DNA of 64,000 nt from Mactra quadrangularis (Eukaryota > Mollusca > Bivalvia > Venerida > Mactridae): positions 34,199,202 through 34,263,201 of the forward strand of contig CM046309.1 of the NCBI GenBank assembly GCA_025267735.1, read 5' to 3'. Shown piece after piece: positions 1-11,069 of this stretch. The position numbers and the translations under genes were made by a program. The notes under the pieces are model-generated. The model was not told the origin of the DNA and did no database searches. It saw nothing but the letters and a program-made list of their open reading frames with translations. The first letter of the stretch is position 1; every line of letters starts with the position of its first letter.

Positions 1-539
1 TCAATGAGTCCTGGACTCAGGATGCAGAGGTAAAAAAATCACTGTTAATTATTGTCCTTACCTTTAAAACACTAAATAAAAGATAAGATAACTCATATGG
101 CAGTATGCATGTACTTGATATTTATTTTCTTCTAATAATTCTTAGTTATGTTTTATATGTACAATGTACATCATATCAACAGAAACAATGTGAAATATTT
201 ACTCAATATGGGCATTGTCTTCAAGATTGCTTGTATTCATGTATAACATCATTAGTTATAGCAGATAAAACTCATTAATTGTACAACATAATGTACCATT
301 TTGTATTTCATGTATTTCAATGTACCATTATATCACTATGACTCTCCGGTGCCCTTAAGAGGACACCAATATATATATATATATATATACATAACTTTAA
401 AAAATAGTTCCTGATTGCTACCCTAATATTCTCGTACCCCGACGTTATCAAGATTCTCAATCCAGTATTGATAGTCTTGATAGTCTCTGGGAATGAGAAT
501 GGTACCCTATTTGATTTCACTTATTTATACTTTATAATT
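1..539. other. AT-rich non-coding flank with a TA microsatellite
   Basis: No exon-like open frame is convincing here. An alternating TA run occupies about 369-389. The rest is low-complexity AT-rich sequence. Confidence 0.6.
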
Positions 540-680
540 ATGTAACATTGTTGATTTATACCTGTACTTCTATCCTTACCATGTGCCTCGTAAAAATATT
601 TATATCTATTTATGTACCTCATTTATTCATGTCTATATGAAATGAGAGAATAAAAGAATTTGTATTGTATTGTATTATTG
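540..680 (+). mobile_element. 3' tail of a LINE-type retrotransposon
   Basis: The stretch ends with an AATAAA-like motif followed by a short run of TTGTA pentamers (about 650-676). This is a common 3' end for invertebrate non-LTR elements that finish in a short tandem tail. No reverse transcriptase frame is present, so at most this is a severely 5'-truncated copy. The call rests only on the tail. Confidence 0.35.
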
Positions 681-1091
681 TAAGATTATCACCTCAATGC
701 TCAACTGTCAGTGACCAGCCAGACAATTTAATCTTTTACTATAACACCATGCAGGGTTATAAATCAATTAGCTATAGATTTCATATTACAAACACTATTG
801 TTATGATAGTAAAGAACCCATTCATCAGGTGTAAAAGGTGTAAAAAACAGAAAAGAGGGGCCAGTTTGGAAACTAAGTCACATTTGATGAAACATATGCA
901 AATGTATCATGAAGTAATTGAAAAATAATTGAAATCAATTAATTATTGCCTAAATTTCCTAAGTAATTAATTATAATTACCATTGTTTTCCATTTTTTGA
1001 TAAAATAATTAATTACAATTACCATTGTTTTTCACCCAGTAATTAATTGGCAATTAATTGTTCAGAGCAATTAATTGGCCCCATCCCTGAT
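665..1091 (+). mobile_element. hAT transposon remnant with BED-type zinc finger fragment
   Basis: The frame ending at 928 encodes a C-x2-C pair (CKRC) followed about 20 residues later by LMKHMQMYH, an L-x2-H-x4-H pattern. This is the shape of the BED zinc finger at the N-terminus of hAT transposases. Behind it come AT-rich near-duplicate blocks (about 950-1030) and then GGCCCCATCCCTG at 1079-1091, whose reverse complement resembles a hAT terminal inverted repeat. No left terminus is visible, and the frame stops just after the finger. The copy is dead, either a deletion derivative or a 5'-lost fragment. Confidence 0.45.
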
Positions 1092-1721
1092 GTATACGTT
1101 AAATGTCACAGCAAAATGATAGCATCATGCAGCCATCAGACAACAATACAAAACATTGATACATAAATCATACATAATTATAATCATTATGATATAGACT
1201 ATACAGTGTAAGATGTTATTTAAAATATACTGTATGCTTTGGGAATCAACAAGAACCAAAAATTACTTGCTACATCTCCACTCCTGTAAAACCCCTATAT
1301 ACATGCAATTCCAACATAAGGCGAATGTGATACCCACCATTCATATCATACATTATTATTAACCGATAAAATGACAAACTTGTATTATTTCACATGTAGA
1401 CCTGTAGTTTTCGTTGAATAAGATACAGTCGTTACCAAGGGTGCTAAAACATTTTAAAATGTCTGCGTATACAAATTCGCACCTCCATATTTATTCCACG
1501 AATAACATAGGCACCTGTTCGTTATTTCATAATAAAAACTCCATCAATAAATAATTTCACGAATGATATAATTACTATATATTGCGTTTAAAACAGTTCT
1601 GGCACACTTATAACACTTTTTGAAAGTTTAACATAACACCAACAAAGACAAAGAAGCATATTGTAAGAGTTACACAGCAATTAACTACAACAAAGAAAAC
1701 AATGTTTCAGTCCTTGTCTTG
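1092..1721. other. Non-coding 3' flank of the minus-strand mucin gene
   Basis: AT-rich sequence downstream, in the minus sense, of the CD164-like gene ending at 1722. It probably holds that gene's 3' UTR: a minus-strand AATAAA lies near 1488. No open frame of interest. Confidence 0.4.
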
Positions 1722-3654
1722 TTAGTTTAATCTTCCATATCTAGCATATTGTCGTTTACCTCGTTGCCTACTTAAAAACATTCTATATGCACAATATAAT
1801 GTCAACAAAAACGTTAGTCCTAAGCCAGTTCCTCCGATAAACGCCCCAGCGTCAAAAGGCCAGTGCTTTTTTGGTTTTGAAGGAATACTGGTTGATGTTG
1901 GCGCCATTGAAGTTGAGAATGACGTTTTTATACTTCCGGTTGAAGATGGGGTTTTTGAACTTCCGGTCGAAACCGCTGACGTCATTTCCGACGAAGTATG
2001 TGGGATTGGTGTAGTTGACTCAGAAGTTGAAATTTCGCTAGAATGAGTATACTGTGTAGTTGCAGGTAATTCAGTGGTTGATGTATTGGTATCGTCAACT
2101 GTCGTGGTATCCATTGATGCTGTTGACGTACCGTGAGAAATAGAGTTAGTTGCTGGAGACGTTGGTGATGACGGCATGGTCGTTTCAATAGTAGCATTTG
2201 TCGCTGGAGACGTGGTTGATGACGACATGGTTGTCTTAGTAGTATTTGTCGTTGGGATGGTTGACGATATCGGCGTGGTCGTGTTAGTAACATTTGTCGC
2301 TAGAGACGTTGTTAATTTGGTTTGTGGTGTTGGCGTGTTTTTAGGAGTAGTTGAGGAACCAGGCATCACTGTTGTAGCCTTCAGAATATCTTTAGTTATA
2401 TCATCGAAAGCAGCGCCCATGGTGGTTTCTGAAATGAAGTGGAAAAATGATGGTAGAGCAATAAAATTCATTGGTAAAAATATTAACCTCGTAGCTGTAG
2501 GCTGGTAATTATAATGTGTATGAAGAAACTGAGCAATCAAAACATTGATTGCTCATATGATCATCTTAGTTATTGCAAATAATGCCACCTTTGACGATTA
2601 TTAAGACTCAAATGCTTAATTTGAAATGAAAGGGTCGCTACATTAAGACCATTTATACATTCGTGACAAAAATGAATTCCTTGCCAGGCGCGTAAGAAGG
2701 ATCGGAATATTGGGGCCGCAGGTGGGGTGAGTATAGGAGAGGTATCCCCTCCCGTAGGTTGAAATTTTGTGAATGTAAGCCTCTGAAACTCGATTTACAG
2801 CACTTTCAGTTCCCCCTTGTTTAAGAACAAATCTTTGTATAAGACCTCAAGATTTTCAAAATGTGTCTTGAAAAATTAACTCGCGGTCCCATTGCCGCTG
2901 CTTGCCAGAATATTGGGGCCGCGGCCCCAGCTCCTACGCGCCTGCTTGTCCCATGACCAAACCGGTTACTATAGCGAATAGTCCATCGAGTTTCACTATG
3001 ACATGGAACCACGATATAAGAAATATTCGAGACACCCTTGACCTCGTAGATCTTCTATGCAGATATGTCTCGGATATCATAAGAAGCGAAAATAGTTCTC
3101 ATATGAATTCCGTATAAAACTCGAAGTTAATGCAGTTTAGTTTTTGTGGTATTATATCTTGAACTAAACAGGAATTCGACGTGTGAGATGTACAGTCAAT
3201 CCAATGAATTATTTTAGGATAAAACGTTGAAAATGTAAAAATCTAAATAATGAAGCCTGTAAATGGAATTGACAGTTGGGTGAGCGTCAATGTAAATGTA
3301 TGTACTCCTAAGCCATTTACAGTGGGAAAGACTCCTTTACGTTGTATTGTGGCTAATTAGCGGAATAGCAGGCAACTTGACTTAGCTGATCCTAGTGTAA
3401 ACAATACGAGGACTGATCGTCGGTGAGTTCTTCGTCCGGCATTATATATTCCTTATATATTATCTGATTATGTCTTCCTACCACTTCGGATGTTCGAAAG
3501 ATGTATATCCTCGTAGGATATCTCAAAGGTGTTCCGAATGTGTAACGACTTCATCTAAGGAATACTGTATACAATGTATATGAAATATAAACATATTGCT
3601 AAAATTACCTGAAGCCACCATGAGTACAAACGCCACTGTAAATAGTCCTTTCAT
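1722..3654 (-). CDS. CD164: CD164/endolyn-like sialomucin, paralogue 1 (two exons)
   Basis: Exon 1 is 3654-3609 and encodes the signal peptide MKGLFTVAFVLMVAS; its GT donor is at 3608. Exon 2 is 2428-1722, preceded by a good TTTCAG acceptor. The intron is phase 1, and the joined frame gives 250 residues. After a short acidic N-terminus (ETTMGAAFDDITKDILK) comes about 150 residues of Thr/Ser/Pro mucin sequence, then a helix opening FDAGAFIGGTGLGL and a basic tail ending YARYGRLN. The FD-x2-(A/S)F-(I/V)GG start of the membrane segment and a terminal tyrosine motif (YGRL) are features I know from CD164/endolyn, a heavily O-glycosylated endosomal, lysosomal and surface sialomucin. The frame continues upstream of the acceptor to a Met near 2540, but that part reads as intron. 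Its paralogue lies 2.6 kb away on the same strand. Endosomal targeting is inferred. Confidence 0.75.
2429..3608 (-). other. Intron of CD164-like paralogue 1
   Basis: Phase-1 intron between the signal-peptide exon and the mucin exon. It holds the inverted-repeat element at 2685-2944 and otherwise unremarkable sequence. Confidence 0.6.
2685..2944. mobile_element. Short fold-back element (MITE-like), GC-rich ends
   Basis: The left end begins CAGGCGCGTAAGAAGG and the right end, reverse-complemented, reads CAGGCGCGTAGGAGC. Both subterminal parts carry GAATATTGGGGCCGC. It is about 260 bp and non-coding, and no clear target duplication was resolved. It lies in the intron of the first CD164-like gene. 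Confidence 0.4.
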
Positions 3655-4734
3655 AACTCTGTACATGTATGTTGTTTGGGTGATCACAATTTCTCAGAAA
3701 TTTGTAGCAAAATACGTGGTAAATGTATCTCAAGTAAGTTTTAATAACAATTAACTAGACGCCATGAAAATATCTCGCTAAAATAGTTTCAACTTTACCT
3801 TAATACAATGATTTGTTAAACATTTTACCTAATCAACGAATAAAGTAAATACTTCTATTATCTCGACATATACAATATAATCATGATTATGACTATTTGT
3901 TATCAATATATGTTTCATCAGTTTGAGATATCGTAGCGGAAAGGACCGAACACTGCCGAAAATATGCGAAATTTTGTCGAGTAGCCAATATATCAAATAT
4001 ATCAATACAAAATCATTAAAATACTCTGTATTTACTTATACGTGTAAAGTATGCAATTTAACAATTACTTAAAAGGCACTAATTTAAGATAACGATCGAG
4101 TTCGGCCGAATATGAAATAAATTGTACTTTATGAAATGCATTTTCTCTGTTAAAAACATATTTTGTGTCATTTTTACATGCTTCCATGCCTCTGTCGTAC
4201 AAAACCAAATAAAACTTGTTGGTAAACGATGTCAACTCCATGTAAAGAACTGAACTTTGAACGCTTAATGTTACCATATCGTCCAGGAGTAGTAATGACA
4301 ATGGAATACAAAGTTCGAAAGGTCAACGCAAATTCAGTCTACAACCTTCTATTGTTCGTGTAGTTTGGCTAGTTTTGTTCTGACCAACCGAACCAGAATC
4401 AAAAACAATAGACAATACATACGTACATGTATAACTATGTTTTATATACATCTTGTACATGTATATATAATGGACACTAAGTGTCCATATCCTGTATTTA
4501 AAGTGTCACATTGTTGTAAGATCATTGTCTTATAGTACTGAGTCATCAGATAGTAGATCACAAGTTATAAACTCATTAAAAATATTTTCTAATTTACGCT
4601 ACCGCTATAGATCTAACTAGCGATATGTTTAAATCATATCTACGATTAGTACATGACGAAATATCATTATCAATAGAATAACTTCCGTAAGGCAACAGTA
4701 CGATTTTCAAACTTAAAATAATCCCATTGATATA
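3655..4734. other. Upstream region between the two mucin genes
   Basis: Lies 5' of the start codon at 3654, so it should hold the promoter of the first CD164-like gene, but I recognise no core promoter element. A short perfect palindrome, TGGACACTAAGTGTCCA, sits near 4471-4487. The small open frames at 4065-4301 and 4594-4776 have no recognisable domain. Confidence 0.4.
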
Positions 4735-4899
4735 CAGTAAAACTCCCATATACAAAGACCACCTTCGTCTTTTCAAAATCTTGTTTTTGACGATAGTCCC
4801 AAATGCTTTATTTGAGATGGGAAAGGATACCTTATTAAGATCATAAATACCGCTATTAAGACCATTGATTTTGATGGTCCTAATAGAGGAATTTCACTG
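4735..4899. mobile_element. Tc1/mariner-like MITE
   Basis: The left end reads CAGTAAAACTCCCATATAC and the right end, reverse-complemented, reads CAGTGAAATTCCTCTATTAG. Both then run into a GACCA motif. TA precedes the left end but the right flank is not a clean TA. Related sequence (AGTCCCAAATGCTT, TTAAGACC, GATGGTCCTAATAG) recurs at about 57055-57150 and partly at 2600-2670, so it is a dispersed family. Confidence 0.45.
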
Positions 4900-5516
4900 T
4901 TTCACGTAAATAACCCCAGGAGTTAATGCTGAAGAGCTGTGGACATATATTGTCTCAGTCATGAGTAAAACTAATTGCAATCTAAAACTGTAGCTAAATT
5001 ATACAATACAAAGAATGGACAAAAATAATGTTCAAAGTTTAATTATATATGAAGCACTCCGCACGTACACATGTGATATAAGGTAAACAAATAAAACAAA
5101 AAGCAAGGAAGAAAAAAGACGACAAAAAAGTTGAATCAAGCTATATGTACAATAAAACCGATACAGAAAAAGATGGTTTATGTATGAATCCAGAATACAT
5201 TGTCATATTGTTTTTAAATCTTATGATCTTTCTTCACAAAATGTGTATTTTATAAAAAGGGATGATGACATGTTTTCGTCTATGATATCTTAAACATCTT
5301 TTCTATTCAATAGAGCTCCTAAACCTCGAACATTCATAGACACAATACATTGTCATATCAACAATATTAATATATTACCAAGACCAATAATTAGCAAGAA
5401 AATGTAGACATTACATGAATCTTTAAACAAGTGGTTTACATTAATTTTGTTTAAAGTACATTCATACAAGGTATATAAAACTAAGATTATTCAATTCACG
5501 TAGTTCAAGTACATTT
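4900..5516. other. Non-coding spacer
   Basis: AT-rich intergenic sequence with several A-rich runs. No gene or clear element seen. Confidence 0.4.
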
Positions 5517-5736
5517 CAGTCACACATAAGAATGTCATAAGAATGTCATTACAGTTCTTAAAACATTAACTCATTATGTACAAGTGGATGCGCGTGTCTA
5601 ATTAATATTCAATTCTTACAGTCTTACAATATACAATTCTTACAGTCACACATAAGAATGACATAAGAATGTCATTACAGTTCTTAAAACATTAACTCAT
5701 TATGTACAAGTGGATGCGCGTGTCTAATTAATATTC
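5517..5736. repeat. Recent local tandem duplication, period 126 bp
   Basis: A 94 bp block starting CAGTCACACATAAGAATG at 5517 is repeated at 5643 with almost no changes. Both copies end ATTAATATTC. About 30 bp of intervening sequence belongs to the period. The near identity implies a recent event. Confidence 0.85.
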
Positions 5737-6224
5737 CTCAATAAACTTCTGTATTTGCAATCATGAATAAATTCCTGCTTAGCAAACATTTTAAAAACTT
5801 TTTCACAGTTAAAGTTGCCGTGAATATATCAATCACTTAAGCTCAAGTATTTTCAATGAATGTTCCTTTAAGTCTAAAAACATCTGTCATACATCACACT
5901 GTCTCTTTCTTTTATTTACCAAACATTTCTGTTATCATGTAGGTTTTGCGAGGAATTTTTGTTATCAACGTCCAGTTCATTGAATTTACAAAGATTTACA
6001 ATAAACAATTATCAGAAAAAAGTTGTTTTATATTGTTTCCATTATATCCATTTGTGATAGTTTCATAAAAATGGGTTATTGTTACATTATTGAGCAACTG
6101 AAGTATGTCTAAAATCACCAACCATTTAATTTAGGATGGTCAGAGGTTAGCTTTCATAAGTGTCAAATTATCAATGTCATGAAGATCTCACACATATATA
6201 ATCAAACTGATTCCAATTTTATAT
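5737..6224. other. 3' flank of the TTKTTLKP mucin gene
   Basis: AT-rich sequence downstream of the stop codon at 6225 on the minus strand. It probably includes the 3' UTR; minus-strand AATAAA-type hexamers occur but no site can be chosen. Confidence 0.35.
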
Positions 6225-9200
6225 CTAGATGGAACTATATCCATCTGTTCTTTTACGATTTTTATTCCAAGCAAAAAATAATAATCCTAACAAAATGACA
6301 ACACCTATTCCAAGTATGATGCCTCCAACAAATGATAGAGGATCAAATGCTCGAGATGGTGGTTTAGCTGTTGGGGTATGACCGGTTGGTCTATGTGTTG
6401 GCTTGTGAGTTGGTTTATGTGTAGTAGGTTTAAGTGTTGTTTTGGTTGTTGGTTTCAGTGTGGTTTTGGTTGTTGGTTTAAGTGTTGTTTTGGTTGTTGG
6501 TTTAAGTGTAGTTTTGGTCGTTGGTTTAAGTGTTGTTTTGGTTGTTGGTTTAAGTGTTGTTTTGGTTGTTGGTTTAAGTGTTGTTTTGGTTGTTGGTTTC
6601 AGTGTGGTTTTGGTTGTTGGTTTAAGTGTTGTGTTGGTTGTTGGTTTAAGTGTAGTTTTGGTCGTTGGTTTCAGTGTGGTTTTGGTTGTTGGTTTAAGTG
6701 TTGTTTTGGTTGTTGGTTTAAGTGTAGTTTTGGTCGTTGGTTTCAGTGTGGTTTTGGTTGTTGGTTTAATTGTTGTTTTGGTTGTTGGTTTAAGTGTTGT
6801 TTTGGTAGTAGGTTTAAGTGTTGTTTTGGTAGTTGGTTTAAGTGTTGTTTTGGTAGTAGGTTTAAGTGTTGTTTTGGTAGTTGGTTTAAGTGTTGTTCTG
6901 GTAGTAGGTTTCAGTGTTGTTTTTGTAGTTGGTTTAAGTGTTGTTCTGGTAGTAGGTTTCAGTGTTGTTTTAGTAGTTGATTTTTGTGTAGACGAGACAT
7001 GTTTTGTTGTTATCACTGTAGGAAAAGAAGACGTCGGTGTATTAAATGGAAACTCATAATCAAGTTCTTGATTGGTAGTTCCAGCCAAATCTTCTACGGC
7101 GGTATCCCATGATTCTTGTATAAAATTGCCAATATGTTTAAGATAATCAACCGGTGATCCAGCTACCACACTTAAAACACAAACTGAAAGAAAATAATTA
7201 ATACTGTATGAAATACATTTTGACAATTATTATAACACACGGAATGAAAAGGAAATAGACTATATAGTACAAACGTCATTTAAAACACCTATTTAAAAAA
7301 ACTTACACATTTGTACAGTTCAATTTTAGCATATGCTTATATCATTTCTTGCATTTCAAAGTGAAAGTAGACCGAAACCAGAAGTAGAATTTGGTTTTCA
7401 ATATTTATTTAAACCCACATTGTTGACCAAAATAGAGATATTCCTCATTAAATATAACTCATATTGGTTGTTAGATATCTAAAGTAATGAAAGGAAAGCA
7501 AAAAACAATCATCCCCGAATTTCAGTAGTATTGCTCATGATTTCATATTTAAAATTAAAATAAGGCCCCACCGTCTTTCCCCTTAAAGTAAGAGAAGTAT
7601 GTTGACATTCATAAAACAAATCATTTATTTGGCTCTAATAAGCATAGTAATATATAGTATAGTTATCATGTTAAAGGTACAAGTCACAGATTTGGTTAAT
7701 TTTTTCTTTATTTTCACAATACCATTCAGTGTCTGTAAATGTGTTAAAATAAGGTCTTATTATTTTAAGACAAACTGACCAATACATATATTGCAAGTAA
7801 TATACAATAAAAGTCACAAAAATGAACTAACAGTGTTTATACCGTGACATACGGGGTTGATATTTACTACATGAAACACCATCATTTGTAGTTGTATGTC
7901 AATTTGCATTTAATTTGTGATTACCAGAACACCACTTTCCTGCTTCCAAAAACATTTCCATACAATTTTGATAGTTTTAGAAAATATTTGATATTTAAGC
8001 TGAAAAATGTGAACGAGTACCTTTAAAGTGATTTCAAAACTGTTCACGAGTCAATGCGCCACGTGACGGAATGTTAGCTTTAAAATTATAACGATGACTT
8101 CCTTGTCAATATCGTTAACACTTCTGGTTAAACATAACTCATCCCTATTCTTCATATCATATTATCTTTATCAAACTAAGTATAGCTCCTGTTCTGTAGT
8201 AGATCGTATGAATTATAGTTCTTTTGCACGTCTCTCATATTTTGTACCTATTCGAAACAGGGATATAAAATCCCTGTTCGAAACGAACTTGAACGTCAAA
8301 AGATTTTTGAAAACGTTATTGTATCGGTAGCTAATATTTGTAACAGTTAATCTTTTCAAAGCCTTTGGAAATTCGAAATTAATATTTCGGTGGTAACTGG
8401 TTAGAGGGGTTTTAATTAAAAACTCCTGCTTAGTTCATGATTTTTTGTGAACCAGAACTCGAGGGTGATCACAGACTTAAAGTCAGAGGTGTGTTCAACA
8501 ATGAGGGCTGAAACACGAGCACTCGCGCGGGCGCTCGCGTTCAGAACAAAAGCGCTCGGGGTCGCTCCGAGCTCTCGCATTGTTGAACGCACCTCATTTT
8601 TACTTTATCATGATTCGGCTGCTGCTTATTCATACAACACCAGTTTGATTATAAAAACAGGCCACTTTGTCAAAATAATTTATTAATATGTTTATACAAA
8701 TATTTATTTTTATTTGCAACGACAGATTAAAATTTAAACAATAAATTTCACACGGATGTATCAGGAAACCAAATGCTACTGAACTGAACCGAACTGAACA
8801 AACCTTTATTTCTTCAAATCATGAAACATGACACGTAAGCAAACGAGTATACAATGTTTGATAGATATTTGCAAATCAAAGCAAAATAGTACACCACATT
8901 AAAGCCGGATTTAAGAATGTTATCGCAAAAATACAAAGGGAAAAATCCATAATAAAGGCAGGAAGAGTTGTGGTTACAATGTACTCTTCACATAGTATGT
9001 TATCATTATATGAACTTTCATTAAGTCATCTGATAATAAATGGCAAAAATATATGGTAAAGAAAAACTTAAACGCAATTGTTAACGACACCGGACGCTCG
9101 ACCAACCGCCCGCCCGTCCGCCCACCCACCCGCGCGCTCTCGTGTTTTGCCAAACTATTAGCCAAATTCTTTCGTTGAAAATCCGGCTAAAATTGTACAT

Positions 9201-9474
9201 TATTCTTAATAATTTTTTATAATATACACGGTTATTTTAAGACCAAGCCGTCATGTTTTTTACAAAAATAATATGTAAAACCAGAACATGTCAAATCATG
9301 GGAAGAATATTTTGATTAACAATAACTGAATTTAAACAATCAAGGAGACAAAACGAATATCAATTAACTTGTTCAACAAACTAATACACAAAATATGTAA
9401 AAGCAGTCAATTTCGAGTATAAAATTAAAACATCCCTTACCTAATAAACATGTAGCAACTTGACATGTACGCAT
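6225..9474 (-). CDS. CD164: CD164/endolyn-like sialomucin, paralogue 2, with 8-residue tandem repeat (two exons)
   Basis: Exon 1 is 9474-9441 (ATG to a GTAAGG donor) and exon 2 is 7183-6225 after a TTTCAG acceptor. The phase-1 junction gives the signal peptide MRTCQVATCLLVCVLSVVAG and 330 residues in all. A short non-repetitive stretch (SPVDYLKHIGNFIQESWD) precedes about 23 copies of TTKTTLKP, then a THKPTHRP region, then a helix opening FDPLSFVGGIILGIG and a tail NKNRKRTDGYSSI. The FD-x2-SF-(I/V)GG entry to the membrane segment and the terminal YSSI (YxxΦ) match CD164/endolyn. Gene structure, intron phase and layout match the neighbour at 1722-3654, pointing to tandem duplication. The repeats should be densely O-glycosylated and also Lys-rich. 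Upstream residues in the exon 2 frame (a Met near 7226) are intronic. Confidence 0.75.
6412..6980 (-). repeat. Coding minisatellite, 24 bp unit encoding TTKTTLKP
   Basis: About 23 near-perfect 24 bp units in frame inside the mucin exon. Units fall into subtypes (third-position variants, K/R/N and L/I replacements) that recur in blocks, for example the alternating TTR/TTK units at the N-terminal end. This suggests expansion of multi-unit blocks by unequal exchange or slippage. Confidence 0.95.
7675..8022. mobile_element. TTAA-type MITE
   Basis: Flanked by TTAA at 7671-7674 and 8023-8026, with short inverted ends AGGTAC/GTACCT. 348 bp, no coding capacity. The TTAA target resembles piggyBac or Kolobok elements. 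The terminal repeat is short, so the call is moderate. Confidence 0.45.
8486..8595. mobile_element. Compact GC-rich palindromic element, copy 1
   Basis: Begins GAGGTGTGTTCAACAATG and ends with the near reverse complement (CATTGTTGAACGCACCTC). The centre is rich in GCGCTCG-type motifs and stands out from the AT-rich surroundings. A longer element with the same ends lies at 30772-31209. Confidence 0.6.
8770..9191 (-). mobile_element. Probable minus-strand retrotransposon tail and flanking repeat
   Basis: On the minus strand the segment near 8770-8815 reads AATAAAGGTTTGTTCAG followed by TTCGG/TTCAG pentamers, like a LINE 3' tail. A GC-rich CCGCCC tract lies at about 9105-9135, and a short inverted repeat (AGCCGGATTT / AAATCCGGCT) frames 8903-9190. 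No transposase or reverse transcriptase frame. Confidence 0.3.
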
Positions 9475-10587
9475 CGTGATTTAAACAAATTGTTTAATTC
9501 TCTACAACAATTTAATTGTGACACTGAATAGCTCACGCAACGCAGTGACTGTTTCGTCTATCATCAAAGTGCTAACTTCCTGCATAATTCAATGAAATTT
9601 TGACGTGTAAATAAAACCGGAATATAATGGACAACAATGGATATCATGTGCCTCTTTTTTTCTTTCCTCAAATAACTCAAATGTTAAAGATACTAAGCAA
9701 AACGGGAAGTAAAGAAATAATCGTAAACACTTAATCAAAATATATGTTTTTGTAGAATCATTCTACAAATGTAAATGTACTATGGCAATGCTTCTGTTTT
9801 TTGTTTTATATGTTGTCCAACTGACAGGTTGTCCAAACTCACAAAATGACTCAGATTTTCAAAATGATAAAACTTGCAATAATAGAAATTTAAAGTATAA
9901 ACAAACTATTCATGTAATTCACATTTGCAGTGTAAATGAATTGAGTTAGTAGTGTTTTATATTCAATATACTCACTCCAATTGACATAAATTCTTAGTTT
10001 AGTCCTTTTGCTTGAAGGTTTATGTTCATATGGGGTTAAATGCAGTAATGGCATTTTTGGAAAATCAATGTCCTCAATATTGGCCTTTCTTTGTTTAAAA
10101 AAATTATGTTAATTGATTCTGCTTTATACTATCAAATATTAATTTATTTTACATGGAGCAGTGCATGCTTATTGTTGATTAAGAGTCTTAAACACGACTT
10201 TAGCTGATAGGTCGCATGACGACTTCTTATACAATTTTCTTAAAGTCAGTTCGAATCATTTGGTGTTTATTCTTGAAATCGAATACAAGAGGAAAATTTC
10301 CCGTTCCTTTTTGCAATATTAAGAATGCCAATAATCAAAATACTACGGTAATAAAATGATAAAAGTAGATTTAACAACGTATCACTTGAATTGGCGATAG
10401 CGTCGGTCGCGAAAATATATGACAATAAAGCACAGGGATTGAAGGGTTTTAATTTTTACGATATGAAATGACTATTAATGAATGATAACTCCTTTTGATT
10501 AAAAATGATGACAAAATATGTTGATGTACCATTCTTTTCTTTAGGAATTTTACGATATGTTCGTTATCTAATCTGAGATCCTTGTTA
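9475..10587. other. Upstream region of CD164-like paralogue 2
   Basis: Lies 5' of the signal-peptide exon, so it should carry its promoter. I see no recognisable promoter motif, and no exon. Confidence 0.35.
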
Positions 10588-11069
10588 GGGATGCGTTTTT
10601 TCGTAAACAGTTTGTCCGAGTCGACTGGTAAAGAGTTTTCAAAATGCAAGTAGTCCGGCATTAAGCTCCGCCTACAATCTGTCTACTTTTTTTCAAACAT
10701 ACATGAACTCTACATGATATAGACAGACATAGCAAAATGATAAAACGTGTATTCGGGTGGTCATTCAGTTAAAGCCGCGGCGGGCCCCTATTTATGTGGT
10801 CTACTAATATCAAGGGACTCAGAGGACCCAACAACTAAATCAAAATCTGTTTTGTTTCGTAAGCAAAGTTGAAACGCATGCAAAAGCTCGATACAAAATC
10901 GTACAGACATTGTGTTTGAAAGGACTGCTTAAAAAATTAATATCTAACAAAATGTTTTCAATCGTTGGAGTTTTTAGTCTTTCTGGGTCGAAAAAAATTG
11001 ATATGAATGGTACACAGGTATTGAATAAAGTTTTAAGTATAAAAATCAGAATAAAGACCTCGAATGCAG

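Larger units (their letters stand above)
7184..9440 (-). other. Intron of CD164-like paralogue 2
   Basis: 2.26 kb phase-1 intron. It contains a TTAA-type MITE, a small hairpin at 8251-8283, a GC-rich palindrome and a minus-strand LINE-like tail. Confidence 0.6.

Noticed and set aside
1982..2508. Other-frame ORFs across the first mucin exon
   Set aside because: Low-complexity shadows of the Ser/Thr-rich coding frame.
2429..2540. Met near 2540 as the start of the first mucin
   Set aside because: The stretch reads as intron ending in TTTCAG, and a proper signal-peptide exon with matching phase exists at 3609-3654.
6412..6980. Regular short repeats as a CRISPR array
   Set aside because: Units are contiguous without spacers, encode TTKTTLKP in frame, and the genome is animal.
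6378..7059. Two long plus-strand frames rich in Cys/Phe or Val/Leu
   Set aside because: They are antisense readings of the 24 bp coding minisatellite; the minus-strand mucin explains the sequence.
7184..7226. Met near 7226 as the start of the second mucin
   Set aside because: An acceptor at 7184-7186 and a phase-matched signal-peptide exon at 9441-9474 explain it better.
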